Assembly: GCA_001051155.2 (NCBI GenBank)
Contig: JYIP02000003.1
Coordinates: 62,001-126,000 of the forward strand
DNA length: 64,000 nt
DNA from: Chrysoporthe austroafricana
Taxonomy: Eukaryota; Ascomycota; Sordariomycetes; Diaporthales; Cryphonectriaceae
Direction: 5' to 3'
The notes beneath the pieces were generated by a model. It searched no databases. It had not been told where the DNA came from and saw only the letters and a program-made list of their open reading frames with translations. Below are positions 1 through 12,588 of the stretch, one piece after another (position 1 is the first letter of the stretch; each line of letters begins with the position of its first letter). A program made the position numbers and the translations under genes.

Positions 1-313
1 AGAGTATTACGAATTCAAGAAACTATAGCAAGGGAAGTTCGATACGGGATTACTAGAGCATAACCTATACGATTACGAGATCCTTTTGAAAGAAGGAATA
101 TAGCCAAAATTCTTCCCTATTTACGGGCTTAACGAAATAAGACTCGAAATGCTTAGAGAATATATTAACGAAAACTTAAAGCGAGGCTATATACGATTAT
201 CGCGATTATTAATAAGATACCTTATCCTATTCGTACTCAAAAAGAACGGTAAATTACAACTTTATATAGATTACTAATAGCTTAACGATATTATTATCAA
301 GAATAGATACCCA

Positions 314-610
314 TTGCTGCTAGCAAATGAAATAAGGGATCGATTAATTAAAGCCAAATGGTTTACTATGCTTGATTTCAAAGAGGGATATTATTATATC
401 AGAATTAAGGAAGACGATATTTGGAAAACAGCTTTCAGAATACGCTATGGACATTTCGAATATATAATTATGCCTTTTGGACTTACAAATGCGCTAGCAT
501 CTTTCCAAGAAATAATTAATTACGTTTTACGTAAATTTCTAGATATTATTATTATTGTCTATCTTAATAATATTTTTATTTTTTCCAAGGACTTTGAAAT
601 ATATAAATAA
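314..610 (+). pseudogene. Reverse transcriptase core of copy A
   Basis: A 98-codon open stretch carrying gypsy RT landmarks: FKEGYYYIRIKEDDIWKTAF, the PFGLTNA block, and the catalytic box read as YLNN where the family has YLDD. Both aspartates are changed to asparagine (GAT to AAT), which fits RIP on the opposite strand and means the enzyme is dead. The frame continues on both sides but is interrupted by stops. It belongs to the pol of copy A. Confidence 0.9.
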
Positions 611-1789
611 TACGTACGGGAAGTATTTTAAACGTTATAAGATAACAAATTTTTAATCGAATTAAGTAAATGCTATTTTTATTAATAAAAAATCAATTAT
701 CTAAGCTATACTATTAAGCTAAGATAGATTAGCATGCAATAAGATAAAGTTAAAACAATACGAGAATAGCTTATTTCGGGAAATATTAAAGATATTAGAA
801 CATTTTTCGAATATGCCAATTTCTACTAATAATTCATTCGAAATTATAGCAAAATCGCATACCCTCTTACAAACCTTATAAAGAAGGACTAAAAATTCAA
901 ATAAACCTTTGAAATACAGAAAGCATTCGACAAAATCAAAAAACGAGTTATATCGGAACTTATCCTTTATAAAGCAAACTCAGAAAAACCTTTTGAGATT
1001 GAAACCGATATATCAGATTACGCACTCGGCGGATAACTAGGCCAGAGAGACGACTAAGGACGCTTCAGGATTGTAAGCAACTTTTCAAAAAAATTGAACG
1101 GCCTAGAATTCAATTACAGCATTTCTAATAAAGAATTAATAGCAATCGTTAAAACATTTAAAGAATAGCAATGCTATTTAATCGGAACCAAATACCAAAT
1201 CATAATGCATACGGATTACAAGAACCTAATAATATTTATAACTATAAAGGTTTTAAATAAACGATAAATCAGATAAGCAGAATTCCTTTCGCAATTTGAT
1301 TTGAAAATTATCTATTATAAAGAATTCGAAAATAGCAAAACAAACGCATTTAGCAAACGATCAGATTACTAAAATTTAGAACCAAAAGAATTCCAAAATA
1401 TTTTTCGACAAAATAAGAATAGCAACCTCGTAAATAAAGCAAAAGAACTCAATACAATTATCAAAATTAATAGTAAATAAAGAAAGCCGGAAAATATAAT
1501 TATTAAGGAATAAGACGAATATATCAGGACTATGCATAGCGTACTAGCATATAGCTACTAAAAGATCAGAGCTATTTACAAAAAGATTAAGAAATATTGG
1601 AACTTATTAGAATTCCGATAAAGAATTGAAAACGTTTTATAGGAATGCAATAGCTGCAAGAAAAATAAGATTGAATATTATAAGCCTTATAGACTATTCC
1701 AATTATTCCCTATTCCAAAAACGGTTTGGCAATCTATCAGCTAGGATTTTATTACTAAGCTACCCCTTTTACGAGAACCCTTAACTAAA

Positions 1790-2005
1790 ATGCAATATAA
1801 TAACATTCTAGTAGTGGTTTGCAGATTAAGCAAGTATGCTTATTTCCTACTTTACAAAGAAAGCAGCATAGCGGAAGATCTCGCATATACGTTTTTCAGA
1901 ACAATTATAGCCAATTATAATATGCCCAAAGAAATCATTTCCGATAGAGACAGAAAGTTCGTATCAAACTTCTGGACTTTATTTACGAAATTATTCGGAA
2001 TATAA
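1790..2005 (+). pseudogene. Integrase catalytic-core fragment of copy A
   Basis: A 71-codon stretch of an rve-type integrase. It shows VVVCRLSKYAYFLLYKESS, followed by the block with MPKEIISDRDRKFVSNFW, which contains the second catalytic aspartate (SDRD). The zinc-binding HHCC region lies upstream near 1560-1680 and includes a readable CNSCKKNK. Almost the same stretch is found in copy D (55821-56036, opposite strand). Flanking codons contain RIP-type stops. Confidence 0.88.
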
Positions 2006-3055
2006 CAAAAGATATTTACGGCATTTTACTCGCAAATGGATAAACAAATAGAACGAATAAACCAGATTATCAAATAATATTTGCGATATTATATGAATTA
2101 CGAATAGGATAATTGAATAGAATTATTATTACTAGTATAGTTTGCATATAATAGTATAGATATAAGCATAATAAAAAAATTACTATTTTATATACTTTAC
2201 GGTTATAATCCGATAGCCTATTACGACGAAATATTAGGAGCGAATGCGGAAGCTGCGGAAAGGCGAATTAGAAAGATTAAAAAAATCCAGGAAGAATTTC
2301 AGAGAGAATTGAAATTTGTGCAAAAAAGAATAACAAAATACGCTAATTCCAAAAAGATTGAAAAACCAATTTTACAAGAAAGGGATAAGGTTTATCTTAT
2401 TTGACAGAAAGAATATATCAAAATAACAAGACTTTCTTACTTATTAGATTATAAGAAATTAGGACTATTCAAAATCCTAAGAAAAACTTCAAATATCAAT
2501 TTCGAACTTGTATTACTTTATAGAATAAAGATCTATCCGGTATTTTACATTTCATTTTTCGAATTAGTACCAAAATCGATTAAAACGGATAAAACTATTT
2601 AAATTGAAAGTAATGAACTAGAATACGAAATCGAACGAATCTTCAAGTATCGCGGATTAAACTATAACCCCGAATATCTCGTCAAATGGAAAGGCTACTT
2701 AGCAAGCGAGAACTCATAAGAACCAAGAACCAATTTGCAAAACGTACTATAAGCGTTAGCCGATTACCGAAATAGATAATAATAAAGAAGAAAGGGCACT
2801 TAAAAAAAAAAAAAAATAATACTTACTAAACTAAAAGAACTGCCCCATTTCGGAATAAGAACTACTTTCGCCCAAAAAACTAGATTAATCCATTACGGAA
2901 TTATTAATGCTTACGGAATTCCAATTAAAACCATTAAAAGAGAGATCTATAGCAGTAGCCGCAAATTTTTCAGAAATTACTGCTTGCATTTCGATAGCCA
3001 TACGATTACGCTCTTCCTCTTCCAGGCTTTGATTTACCAGTTTTATCCCCTTTTC

Positions 3056-3376
3056 CTAAAAGAAGCGATATTGTTTTTTCAGCCGTATAAGATAAGCTAG
3101 AGATTCGGTTATGCGAATCTGGAGCTCAAGAAGCTGCCCTTCCTCCTTAACCTCGCGGCTATCAATCCGGGACAACTTGTCGGTAACTCGTAATATTACG
3201 ACAAAATCAGAAAGAAGGAAGGAAAGAAAGCGAATCAGGATAGAAAACCCACAAGACGATAACGGAATCCGGCCGGCATTACAAGAACGCCCCCGCTTTA
3301 TATAATTGGAATAACTCTTAATCCTATCTACTATACGGCACGATAGGCCCTTTTCAAAGCAGAAGGAATAAGGCAT
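3056..3376 (-). pseudogene. Antisense Zn2Cys6-like ORF at the 3' end of copy A
   Basis: This frame runs opposite to pol, between the chromodomain and the 3' LTR. It starts MPYSFCFEKGLSC. If three tyrosines (residues 3, 22 and 25) are read as RIP-changed cysteines, the spacing is CX2CX6CX8CX2CX6C, the layout of a fungal binuclear zinc cluster. It is interrupted after 106 codons. Homologous frames sit at the same place in copies C and D, where they are longer. Function is not known. The zinc-cluster reading is inferred from cysteine spacing alone. Confidence 0.55.
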
Positions 3377-3572
3377 AACTTCGTACTTTTAGGACTCGAT
3401 AAAGGAAAATCGCTTAAGACAAGCAAGACTCTTAAAGGAAAGAGAAAACGAAAAGTTACGAGGTTTGCTAACCTTGCCAGATATCTTAATCAGGAAAGTA
3501 CGATAAACAGCCAGGGGTTATAAGAGGCTTATAGAAGGTTATTGAAAATAATAATCGATAGAAAAGGGATGA

Positions 3573-3989
3573 TATTATAAACTAATATACGGAATAAAAA
3601 AGATAAAACCCTAATACCCGCTCAAGCGGTAGAATAAGGATATATGCCCCGCAGGAATTATATAAGCCAGGGTTAAGGTTATAAGGGCTTAGTCCAGCTT
3701 ATTGAAGCCCGGTAAGCAGCAGTAAGCCCTATCGGGCAACTATAGGCCAAGGATAAAGAACCAGATATATAAGAACAGAAGAATTCCCCGGCTAGATAGA
3801 CAAATAGTTTTTCAGTTATCAATCTAAATATCAATTGGACCCTACTATTGATAGCCGCATTGGCTTATGAATATTGCAATACCCAGTAAATCTGTCCTGA
3901 ATCTCAAGGCTATACTTGGCACCGCTCTTATTAGCATAAACCCTTTAACCTTACAGTATATCTTAGGATTTGCTGCAGCGTTTATAATA
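3573..3989 (+). repeat. 3' LTR of copy A
   Basis: About 417 bp similar to the LTRs of C and D. It starts TATTATAAAC (TGTTAT... after RIP) and ends TTTATAATA (...ATAACA after RIP). A TATATAAG box lies near 3764, and AGTTATCAA lies about 50 bp downstream, a plausible transcript start that matches the primer-binding site of the family. The sequence immediately downstream (cttaa...) is repeat R1. Confidence 0.8.
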
Positions 3990-4960
3990 CTTAATATTAT
4001 CTATTTAGCTTTATCTTTAATATAACGGCTATGCTTATCTTATAAGCGATTATTTCTCGATATTATAGTAGGAAATAGGATGCGACAAGCTGTTAATAAG
4101 GTATATAAAGCAAAGATAGGATTACGAACGGTAAGTAAATTCGAGATAAATTTAAGCAATATTCCTTTAATAAAGTTATTTGTTAATTTGTCATTTATAT
4201 CCTTGCTTGTAATAGCATCCGCATTAGTAAAAGTACTTGGATAAAGCTTTTATCTTTCGTAAATAAAGCTAAAACGGTCAATTTACAATAGCATAAAGTA
4301 TTATAAAATAAGTTCCTGGGCCTTTTCAATAATTAGCAGCTAATTAATATTACTGCTATTTAGCTTGGTATTAAGGATATAAATATTATATTCGACCTTT
4401 CGGTCTATTATATTAGTATAACCTTTATTAATTAGCGCTTGATAAAAGGCTATTATATAAGCTTTTTAACGGCAAAAGAAATCGTTTAAATAGTTTTTCG
4501 TTATATAAGTATTACGGTAAAAACGGCTTTTGCTATTATATAAGTATATAGCCTACCGATATCCTTTTAGGGAAAGGCAATCCTTAAGCGATATTTTGTA
4601 AACGTATTTGGCATATTATATAATCTTGCTTTTTTGGCAGACTTTAGAAAGTTCTTCTTGAAATATAAAGTATAGTATTGCGTAGAAATTAAATATAGCT
4701 AAATATACCGTTTCTTATTAGTTTTAGTTTTATAGCAAAGCATTTACGGAAAGATATAACTTAATAATTACGTAATGCATTTTGGTTTTAATAATATTAA
4801 TAGCCTTATTAATATAATCCTTACGGGTTTACGGAAGCTTAGTAAAGTAAAACGAAATTAATAATAATACTAGCTTAATACCCAAAAATAATATTCAAAA
4901 ATATAATAAAAAGTAATAATAACGAGGCAATACGGCTAGCTATAATGAGTGAATAAAGAT
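3990..4960. repeat. Unidentified repeat R1, copy 1
   Basis: About 970 bp that recur as a direct repeat at about 63015-64000 with many C/T and G/A differences. The strand that looks coding is the - strand: short stretches such as LLTVRNPI and SRLLIIKKA can be read in both copies. No family was recognised. Copy A is inserted at its left edge, since the R1 copy near 63.0 kb continues through the point where A's LTR ends here. Confidence 0.65.
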
Positions 4961-4999
4961 AATAATCGTAAGCGCATTAATAGGAAAAAAAAAACAAAA

Positions 5000-7900
5000 T
5001 GAATTTACTAGCAATTTACGAAATAATAGCCTTTTGCATTTGCTAGAAATTCACTTACTTTACTTAGCGATCGCCTTTACCCTAATACGCGCCTATTACG
5101 TTACGGGTTCTTTCGATTTCTTGGAATAAATAAACTAACTTATTCTAGTATACTTTCTATTCGTAAGTCGCGCTTTGGCTTGCTTCGTTTTCGTAAGGCA
5201 ATTATAACGATATCTCCTGGTTTAAGGACTTCTTCCGCTAATAGCCGCTTTCGCTTTGCTCTTTCCTGCAATTCGGCTATAATTTCGCATTTCCGTTCGA
5301 AATTACATATTATTTCGTCCGCATTTAGGGCATTACGGGGCATTTATATATTATAATAGCTAGAGTAATTTATCTATTTCATTAAGTATTCAATTTTGCG
5401 CGGATTATATCTATACTTTCGTTTATAGCAGCTAATTATCCTTTTTAGCTTATAATATCGGTAGTTTTCCAAGTATTTCTCGATATTCGGATCTTCTAAT
5501 ATATTTATTAAGTCTTAATATATAAAGTTATATCTATAAAGGTCCGTTTTAGGAAGGTTTGCAAGCATTAATTGTATTACCGAGATTATTGGATAGATAT
5601 TTATATAGAAAGCCAATTTCAATTTATATATTAAGTTTTCTATTTTTCGAATAACTTGGAAAAGTCTTATCCTTTATTATAAAAATTTCAGAAATAAGTT
5701 ACTTAGCAATAAATACTTGTAACTCAAGCGAATATATACCCAATTATTTAATTCGAAAATTATTTAGCAATAATGCTTATTATATTGCAATTTGGCTATT
5801 ATTTGCGCTTTAGCAATAAAAAATTAAGCTTTTTCCTGGAAAATTTCTTTTACTAAAAGTATTATATCTTTTATCTATTAGCCCGATAATAAATTAAATC
5901 CGAATAGCATTTGGCTAGCTGAATATTTTATAGTTCGGTTATATGCATTATTTAAGTTAAATTATAATGCCGGTATTATTTCGGTCTATTTTGTATTAGA
6001 ATAAGCGGTTATGAAATGCCGAATTGCTATTTTAATTATTCGGTTTTTTATTTCAGACTGCCTATCCGTTTGCGGATATAAGGCAATAAAATAAGCAAGT
6101 TTCGTTCCGATAGCCTCTTACAAATATCTCCAGAATTCCGATAGGAATTTCGAATCTCTATCTGAAATAATCCTTTTAAATATTCCTTAGCTAGTAATAT
6201 AAAATATCCGTAAAATAAGGGTTGCTTAATCTGCTATAATATATATTGCATTGCTTAATATAATAATCGTAGCTTTGGAATATTTATCCGTAATTATAAG
6301 AAATACATTCAGGAATAGCATTTTAGCCAGGGCTTATATAATATTTGTAAATAGTACTATTAGTAATTCTATAATAAAATCTATAATAATAATATAGAAT
6401 GGGATTAATAGAGATAATATAGGTTATATTTCCTTTAAAGGTTGCTATAAATCGTTTTTATTTTCGTTATAAGCTCGATATATCGATATATAATTGCGTA
6501 TTTTGGCATAATAATATTTAATAACGAATCGATCCGTTAAGTCGTATTATATGCGATTTATACCGAAATAATATTTTCTATTATAAGCTTCTTTAATAAA
6601 ATCTAATATTACTTTATTCGGGATATATAATCGTTATTTCCCGTAATAATCTTTGAAAAATAGTAAGCTATTATAATCTAATATAAAAAGTAGTCGGGCA
6701 ACCTTATTTAAGTCTTTTAATTATTCAATTGTTTTGGACTATAAGGGATATTTTTCGTATCCTTTCTTAATACGCCTTTTCATTTCGCTATTTATAGATA
6801 TTTTATTAAGAATCTGGATAAATTCGTTTTCTTATATCTTATCTAAAATATTCTTGTTATCGATAGGTTTCTAAATAAATAGTAATTTTGATATAGCATT
6901 TGCGAGAACGTTCGACTTTCCCGGTATATAATATGCTTTCAAATCGAATTGGCTTAAGTATTCCGAAACGAGAATTAGCCGCATATTTGCCTTAATTTTA
7001 TTTACCGTATTTATAGATAACGAATAGATAATACTAACCGTTATTACGTAATTAGTAAAGATATAAATTAGCTTAATTCGATTCGATCCTATTATCGTTC
7101 GCAGTTTTCGTATTAGCTATATTAGATAAGCTATTTCTAACTCTATAAGCTAATACTTTCGTTCTGCTTCGTTAATCGTTTTGCTTAAATAAAGGATTAA
7201 TTATACGGCTATACTTGCTATTGGCAATATTCTATTCTATATATAATCGTTTGCTAATTGGAAAATAATGCTTGAAAACTTTATTTCCTTAAATATATTT
7301 AGCTAAATAAAAAGAAATTTATTTGGGATATAATAAAATAAAGCATTTTTAGCTTTTAAAGCTATTTTGAAATTATAAAAATTATTAACTTTATTTAATA
7401 TTGAATCGAAAATAGCTTGCGTAATATAATTTCGTTATTTTATGCTTAAAAATAAACAATTCGATTAGTAAGCTTCGCTTAATATCCTAATTTTCTTTTT
7501 CTAAAATAAATTGATTTTATAACTATATTTAAAAATTAAATAGCATAAATATTCTATAAATCCAATAAACTTTTCTAGTTGCTAAAATATTTTAAGGAAT
7601 TCCAAGTTGCGAATAGCTTGCATTCGGTATTCCGTATTGGAAATTCCGAATCCGTCTATTTTAAATCCTAAAATCTGGATTGAAAGATATCCAAGAAACG
7701 ATTTAAGTTTAGCTAATAAAATATTTTTGCATAAAAATAGCGAGAAAATAGTTTATAAGTATTGCAAGTAGTCTTATTCTATAATTAAATAAATAACGAT
7801 ATTATTTATGAAAGCGGAAGCAAATTTATAATATAATTATAAGAATTAATTTATAAAATGCTAGATATAGAATAATAAATTTCGAAATTTTATAAATGGA

Positions 7901-10900
7901 ACTTTCATTCTTTCTTAATTACAATAACTAATAACGGTAAATCGGTCTTTATAGTCTGGATATATTAAGAATTAATAAAAAAATTGCCGTATATTTATTA
8001 TTATAATATATATTTTTCCTTTTAGCTATTTAATAATTTCTTATTATAGTAATAAGGAATAAGTATTAAGGATTAAAACCTTATTTAAAGCGTATAAATT
8101 AATTATTATATATTTTTTCTTTTAGCTATTTATATTCTTCCAAATTATAAAAATTGGTAAACCGAATAACATTATACTTATAACTTATTCAGCTCGACTT
8201 TATTAATATAACTTGTCCAAAATTTCGTTAATTACTTCCTAATCTTCTTTATTTGAATAATATAGCTTTTATCCTACTTTCTAGTTCTGTTATCTTTCGA
8301 TTAAGTTGATTTTTATCTATTAATCGATTAGTATATTAACGGGATTTATATTTTTGAAAATTCTAGCATATGCCCGTATTAATTCTATAATTTTATGGAA
8401 AAATTCTAGTAAACGCTTGCAAACGTATATACTGAAATCAATTTCCGATTCTTTAATAGCTTTATCTTTTCGAATCCCCAGTTTATTATTATTTTCGAAA
8501 TAATCTCTTATTTCGGGAATCTCTATATCCGGGAATTAGTACTCTTCTAGCTATTTTCCAATAATTTCCGCAATTTGTTAGAAAATATATTCAATAAATA
8601 ATAGTTAATCTAAATTCAGCTTTCCTGAAAGCTATAACCCGTCTTTAATTCGTTAAAAAAGGTATTATCGCGCAATATAATAGTAATTGTCGTAATTTGC
8701 TAGTAGAATTATATAATCCGTTTGGAATGGTTTAACTATTTTTAGAAATTAGTTTTTCTGGATCCTTAAAAGGGTTGCTGCTTAATTCGTTACCAAAACT
8801 TCCTTAATCTAATAGCCTATTAAGCAATTCATTCACCTTTTCTGTTTCGGCTTGAATAGAAAAGTTACGTTTTTGGAATTCGCTTAATATTAATAGGAAC
8901 TAGCTTATAAGATTTAAGCGGTATTACTGTAATAATTACGGCTTTTGCTTGTTAGGATCGTATTAGCATTCGAGCAAATATTTCTACTTTCGCTATAGCA
9001 TTACTAAAATAACCAAATTATATAAATAATTCTGAATTCAGAATATCCAGTTCGTAAGAAATATTATATTCCTATTCTAATAAAATGCCTGTTTTTAATC
9101 GATCTAATACCCAAGCTCCTATTCGGGTACGAAATATAAATGAATAGCTATACTTATTGCTTTAGAAATATAGGTCGAATTTAGCTTAGCTTTTTGCTAG
9201 CGATTAGCTTATGCTTTTAAGCTTGGCTTTTACGTTTCAATTTATTTTCGTTTTGAAAAATTATATTAGCAATTCCTTAGCAATAATATAACGACTAGCG
9301 CTTATATTAATATAAACTTTTATATTCGGCTTATTCGGGTATATTCTGGTTACAGCTCTTATATATATATAGCTGCTACTCTAATAAGGCTTGACTATAA
9401 GTATAAGAATATTATATTTTAAGATTTCTCTTTTTTATATATCGATTTTGGGAAAATTCTATAGCTAACTGGATAATTGTATAGAGTATTTGATATAGAA
9501 TATGCTTTTGTTTACCGATAGTTTTATAAACAGATCGTTATTTATAGGGAAATAGCCTTTTCGAGCCAGCTTATCCTTTTTATCTGGATTATATTGCAAT
9601 TTTCCGTTATCGATATTGAAATTTATTAGGGTTGATTAGACAAAATATCTTCTAGTATCTTTTCGTACGAATCGATAATAAAAGCGCGATTAGAAATTTC
9701 GGTTTTTTGAAATTGAACTTTTGCTATTATTTATAGTATTGGTTAATATCTTTCTGGCTATACCAGAAATATTTTATTATCTGGCTATCCGTTCCTGTAA
9801 TTAGTTCCGAATATCTATTAGCTTTCGCTATTATTCTAATAAAAGCTTTCGGAATTCGTATTCCGGAATATATCCAGTACTTTTAGATAGATTTAGCTAA
9901 TTAAACGTCCTTATTAAACGAAATGAATATTCAAGTCTTTAAAGCCTAAATCTTCTAAAGCATTTTGGGAATATATTGGCTAGGAAATAAATATTAATAT
10001 TGGGAAAATTAGCAGCCGATTATATAATTTTCCGTACCGGTTGTACGGGTTTACGAAATAATCTTATTATGCAGTCTGATTCGAAAATATGCTATATTTC
10101 TTATTTCGCCTTAAGACGTTTTTCGAAATCCCTCGCATTTTCATTTCGACCAGATTTATCGAAATGTCTAGCTATTAATTCTTTATCGATCCGATCCCAG
10201 ATATTCTTAGCTAAGTACGAATTTGGGTATTCGGCCAGTTTAGTAAATTAACGGACGTAATAAATGAATTCCAGAATATTGCGATTATTTCGTATATTTT
10301 TTCTGGAATATTATTAAGCGTTTAGCAAATCTTTTGCAGTTTTCCGTAATATAAAGAAATCTCTTTTTAATCATTTTTTCTATTAGCTCTAATTATACTT
10401 ACGCAAAATAAAGTCCTTACGCTTTTGGAAAAATAATATAGAATAAAACCAGATATATGCTATTCTAGCTAAGCAAGCGGGTAAATAGAAATTAAGATAT
10501 TTAATGCATTTTGCATTTCTAGCTATATATATCTTATACTGGTTTATAAAGGCTTGAAAATCTTTCCAGATAATAATTTTGCTATTTATAGTAAATACGA
10601 TTATTAAGTTAGCATAATTATTCCAGTTCTTATAAAATCGGAATTGCCTTATAACCGTATTTTTAAATTCCCTATTAATGCTAACGGGCAATGCTATAAG
10701 TTTAAGTAAATCAGGTCGATAAGCTCGGAAATCCTTAAATTGCTTATAGCCGAATAATAGATTTCGAGAATTATTGCTTTCATTATTGCTAGAATCCGAT
10801 AGATCTAGTAATCTATTTGGCTTACCAATTAGTTCTTCTTAGAAATCAAGATTAACTTTAATATCCGGCTCGGGACCCGAAAATAATCTTTAGTCTGGTT

Positions 10901-12150
10901 AATTTCCTGCCTTTAATATAAATATTTGCCGGATACGTTCCCTAGTATTAAAAAATGCCAGTCTAGTAAAGCGATATCCGTTATTAATATAATATTTCGC
11001 AGCCGAAACGGAAAAGGGTTCCTTAATAAGTTCCGATTGAAACGCTTATATATTAAAGGCTTATTGCAATCGGAGTATTTTCTTGAACCCAATACGTATT
11101 GCCCTTTCCGAAATAAAGCTATTTTGGTAAATTGCTTTCATTTCGAATTGCTACAGAAACTAGTCCAATAGGCCAGTAATTAGGAAAGGAAGGATCGGAT
11201 ATTTCTAAAGGATAATAATAAAATCGTTCGATTTTCCCTTATCCAGTCTTTTTTCTTTATAATCTTTTTTCCCGAAAAATTGCAAATAATCCGATAAACT
11301 CGATTAAAGCATTAGCATGCTTTCTGTTATAAAATTCATAAAGTTAGCCGGAATAGCTGCAATAAAACTTTATTTAGAAGCATTTTAATTCTGAATTCCT
11401 ATTAAAAAGAAAGAAGTATGCTTATTTCCTGGAACTAGTTATTTTCTTTTGCCTTTATTTATTCTTCTTACCGTAACTAAAGAATTCCCGGATTTATCGG
11501 TAAATCTAAAATTTAAGTTTTCGGTCGAATATCGTAATGGATAAATATATTTAATTCTGCTATTAATATTAATATATTCAAGCATATATTGCTTTCGATT
11601 TTCGATAGACTATTGCTAAGCCAATTTTTCTAATGGATTTTCCGGGTTATCAAATCGAAAAGTATTCTTGCTCTCGTTTATTTCCATAAGCACTTATCGT
11701 TATTCTTCTTCCGTTATTGCTTCGGCAAGCTATCAAAATTTGCAATATTTGGAAAAATTTTCCCAGAATATATTATTCTTTTCTATTTACTAAAATAAAT
11801 TCTTATCGAAATTCAATTTTCTTCCTTCTTAAATCCAGTATTTAAGCAATAAAGGCTATCTTTGTTTAACTACTTATACTTTTGCTTTCTGCAAAAATGC
11901 ATTGGTTTCTTTAAAGTTTTATTTTGCCTTTTCGTATCAATTAGCCAAAAGTTTCCAATTAACAAAAGCATATGCAATTTCGAAAAAGATCTTGATATCC
12001 GATATAACCCAATCCTTCCTTTCAGAATTATTCAAAGCTTATATAAACTTATATACCTGGGCAGGATATTTGATTTCGATATAATCGATAGGCTGCGATA
12101 ATAAAATATTATTACCGGTAATTATTATAATGAATTAGCGATAAATTATC
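5000..12150 (-). mobile_element. Gypsy element E, a second lineage, RIP-degraded
   Basis: A reading-frame relic of a second Ty3/gypsy element on the - strand, with different sequence from A-D. Reverse transcriptase is at about 7560-8060: the TVISY...ERMKVPF block, and FINNIVIY where FIDDIVIF is typical. RNase H is at about 6900-7500. Integrase is at about 5700-6700, followed by a GPF/chromodomain-like tail to about 5350. Gag-like sequence probably fills about 10000-12100, but no zinc knuckle was identified there. Stops occur throughout. Boundaries are uncertain and no LTR pair was recognised. Confidence 0.7.
5140..5343 (-). pseudogene. C-terminal ORF remnant of element E
   Basis: A 67-codon open frame, lysine/arginine-rich, that includes KPGDIVIIALRKRSKPKRD, lying just downstream of the integrase tail of E on the same strand. 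It most likely belongs to the end of pol or to a spacer ORF. It was not recognised as a separate family. Confidence 0.4.
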
Positions 12151-12160
12151 GATAAATAAT

Positions 12161-12325
12161 TGTAATATCTCTTATAGGAATACTACTTTTACAGAAGCCG
12201 ATATCTTATAAGACCGATATTCTTATAAGAGCCGATACTTTACAGAGCCGATACCTTTATAGAAACTATTATCTTATAGGACCAATATTCCTATAGGAAT
12301 CGTTACTTTACAAAGCCGATAATCG
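12161..12325. repeat. Imperfect tandem repeat cluster
   Basis: About ten imperfect units built on (tcttata)agaGCCGATA follow each other between the gag-like end of element E and the small interspersed repeat. Each unit contains GCCGATA or a RIP variant of it. It may be part of the LTR or leader of element E. No coding sense is visible. Confidence 0.6.
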
Positions 12326-12369
12326 AAACCCGATTACGCAGCAAAAGCATGCAAAGCGTAACTATTAAT

Positions 12370-12576
12370 TAATAGTAAACGTACTGAAATATATTATAAA
12401 GCATAATTCTTCTAAGAAAGTAAATTACGCTAAAGCCTATTAGGGCATTATATAAGCCTTCCGGTAAAGGTATAGCATTTACTTGGTAAATTCATTGCGT
12501 ATTTATTAAGGGATTTACTATAGATTTACTAGGCGAATCCATTACGAATTCACCTCGTCCATAGGTTTTGCTATTA
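12370..12576. repeat. Small interspersed repeat (MITE-like), copy 1, uninterrupted
   Basis: About 207 bp with a second copy at 53697-61290 that is split by chromovirus D. The ends look like imperfect inverted repeats: TAATAGTAAAC at the start and GTTTTGCTATTA at the end. The inside holds repeated gaTTTACTAgg motifs and no ORF. It is either a non-autonomous DNA transposon or a solo LTR; the short terminal inversion favours the former. This copy is the 'empty site' for the insertion of D. Confidence 0.55.
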
Positions 12577-12588
12577 CGGAAAATTTAT

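Larger units (their letters stand above)
1..3989 (+). mobile_element. Chromovirus copy A (Ty3/gypsy), 5' end outside window, RIP-degraded
   Basis: Remnant of an LTR retrotransposon that copies itself through RNA. In order along the + strand are reverse transcriptase (about 200-620), RNase H (about 960-1370), integrase (about 1560-2400), a chromodomain-like tail (about 2620-2760, with a readable VKWKGY-type motif near 2680) and a 3' LTR (3573-3989). The same order and closely similar DNA recur in copies B, C and D in this window. The frame is full of TAG/TAA stops where Gln or Trp is expected, which is the RIP pattern. The element is inserted in repeat R1, because R1 sequence starts directly after the LTR. 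The 5' LTR and gag lie outside the window. Confidence 0.9.

Noticed and set aside
10000..10251. + strand 83-codon ORF and neighbouring + ORFs at 10926-11171 and 11862-12101
   Set aside because: Opposite to the gag-like region of element E on the - strand, in RIP-hit sequence; no independent motif.
12161..12325. Regularly spaced repeats that could suggest a CRISPR-like array
   Set aside because: Units are imperfect, contiguous and AT-rich without distinct spacers, and the genome is eukaryotic.
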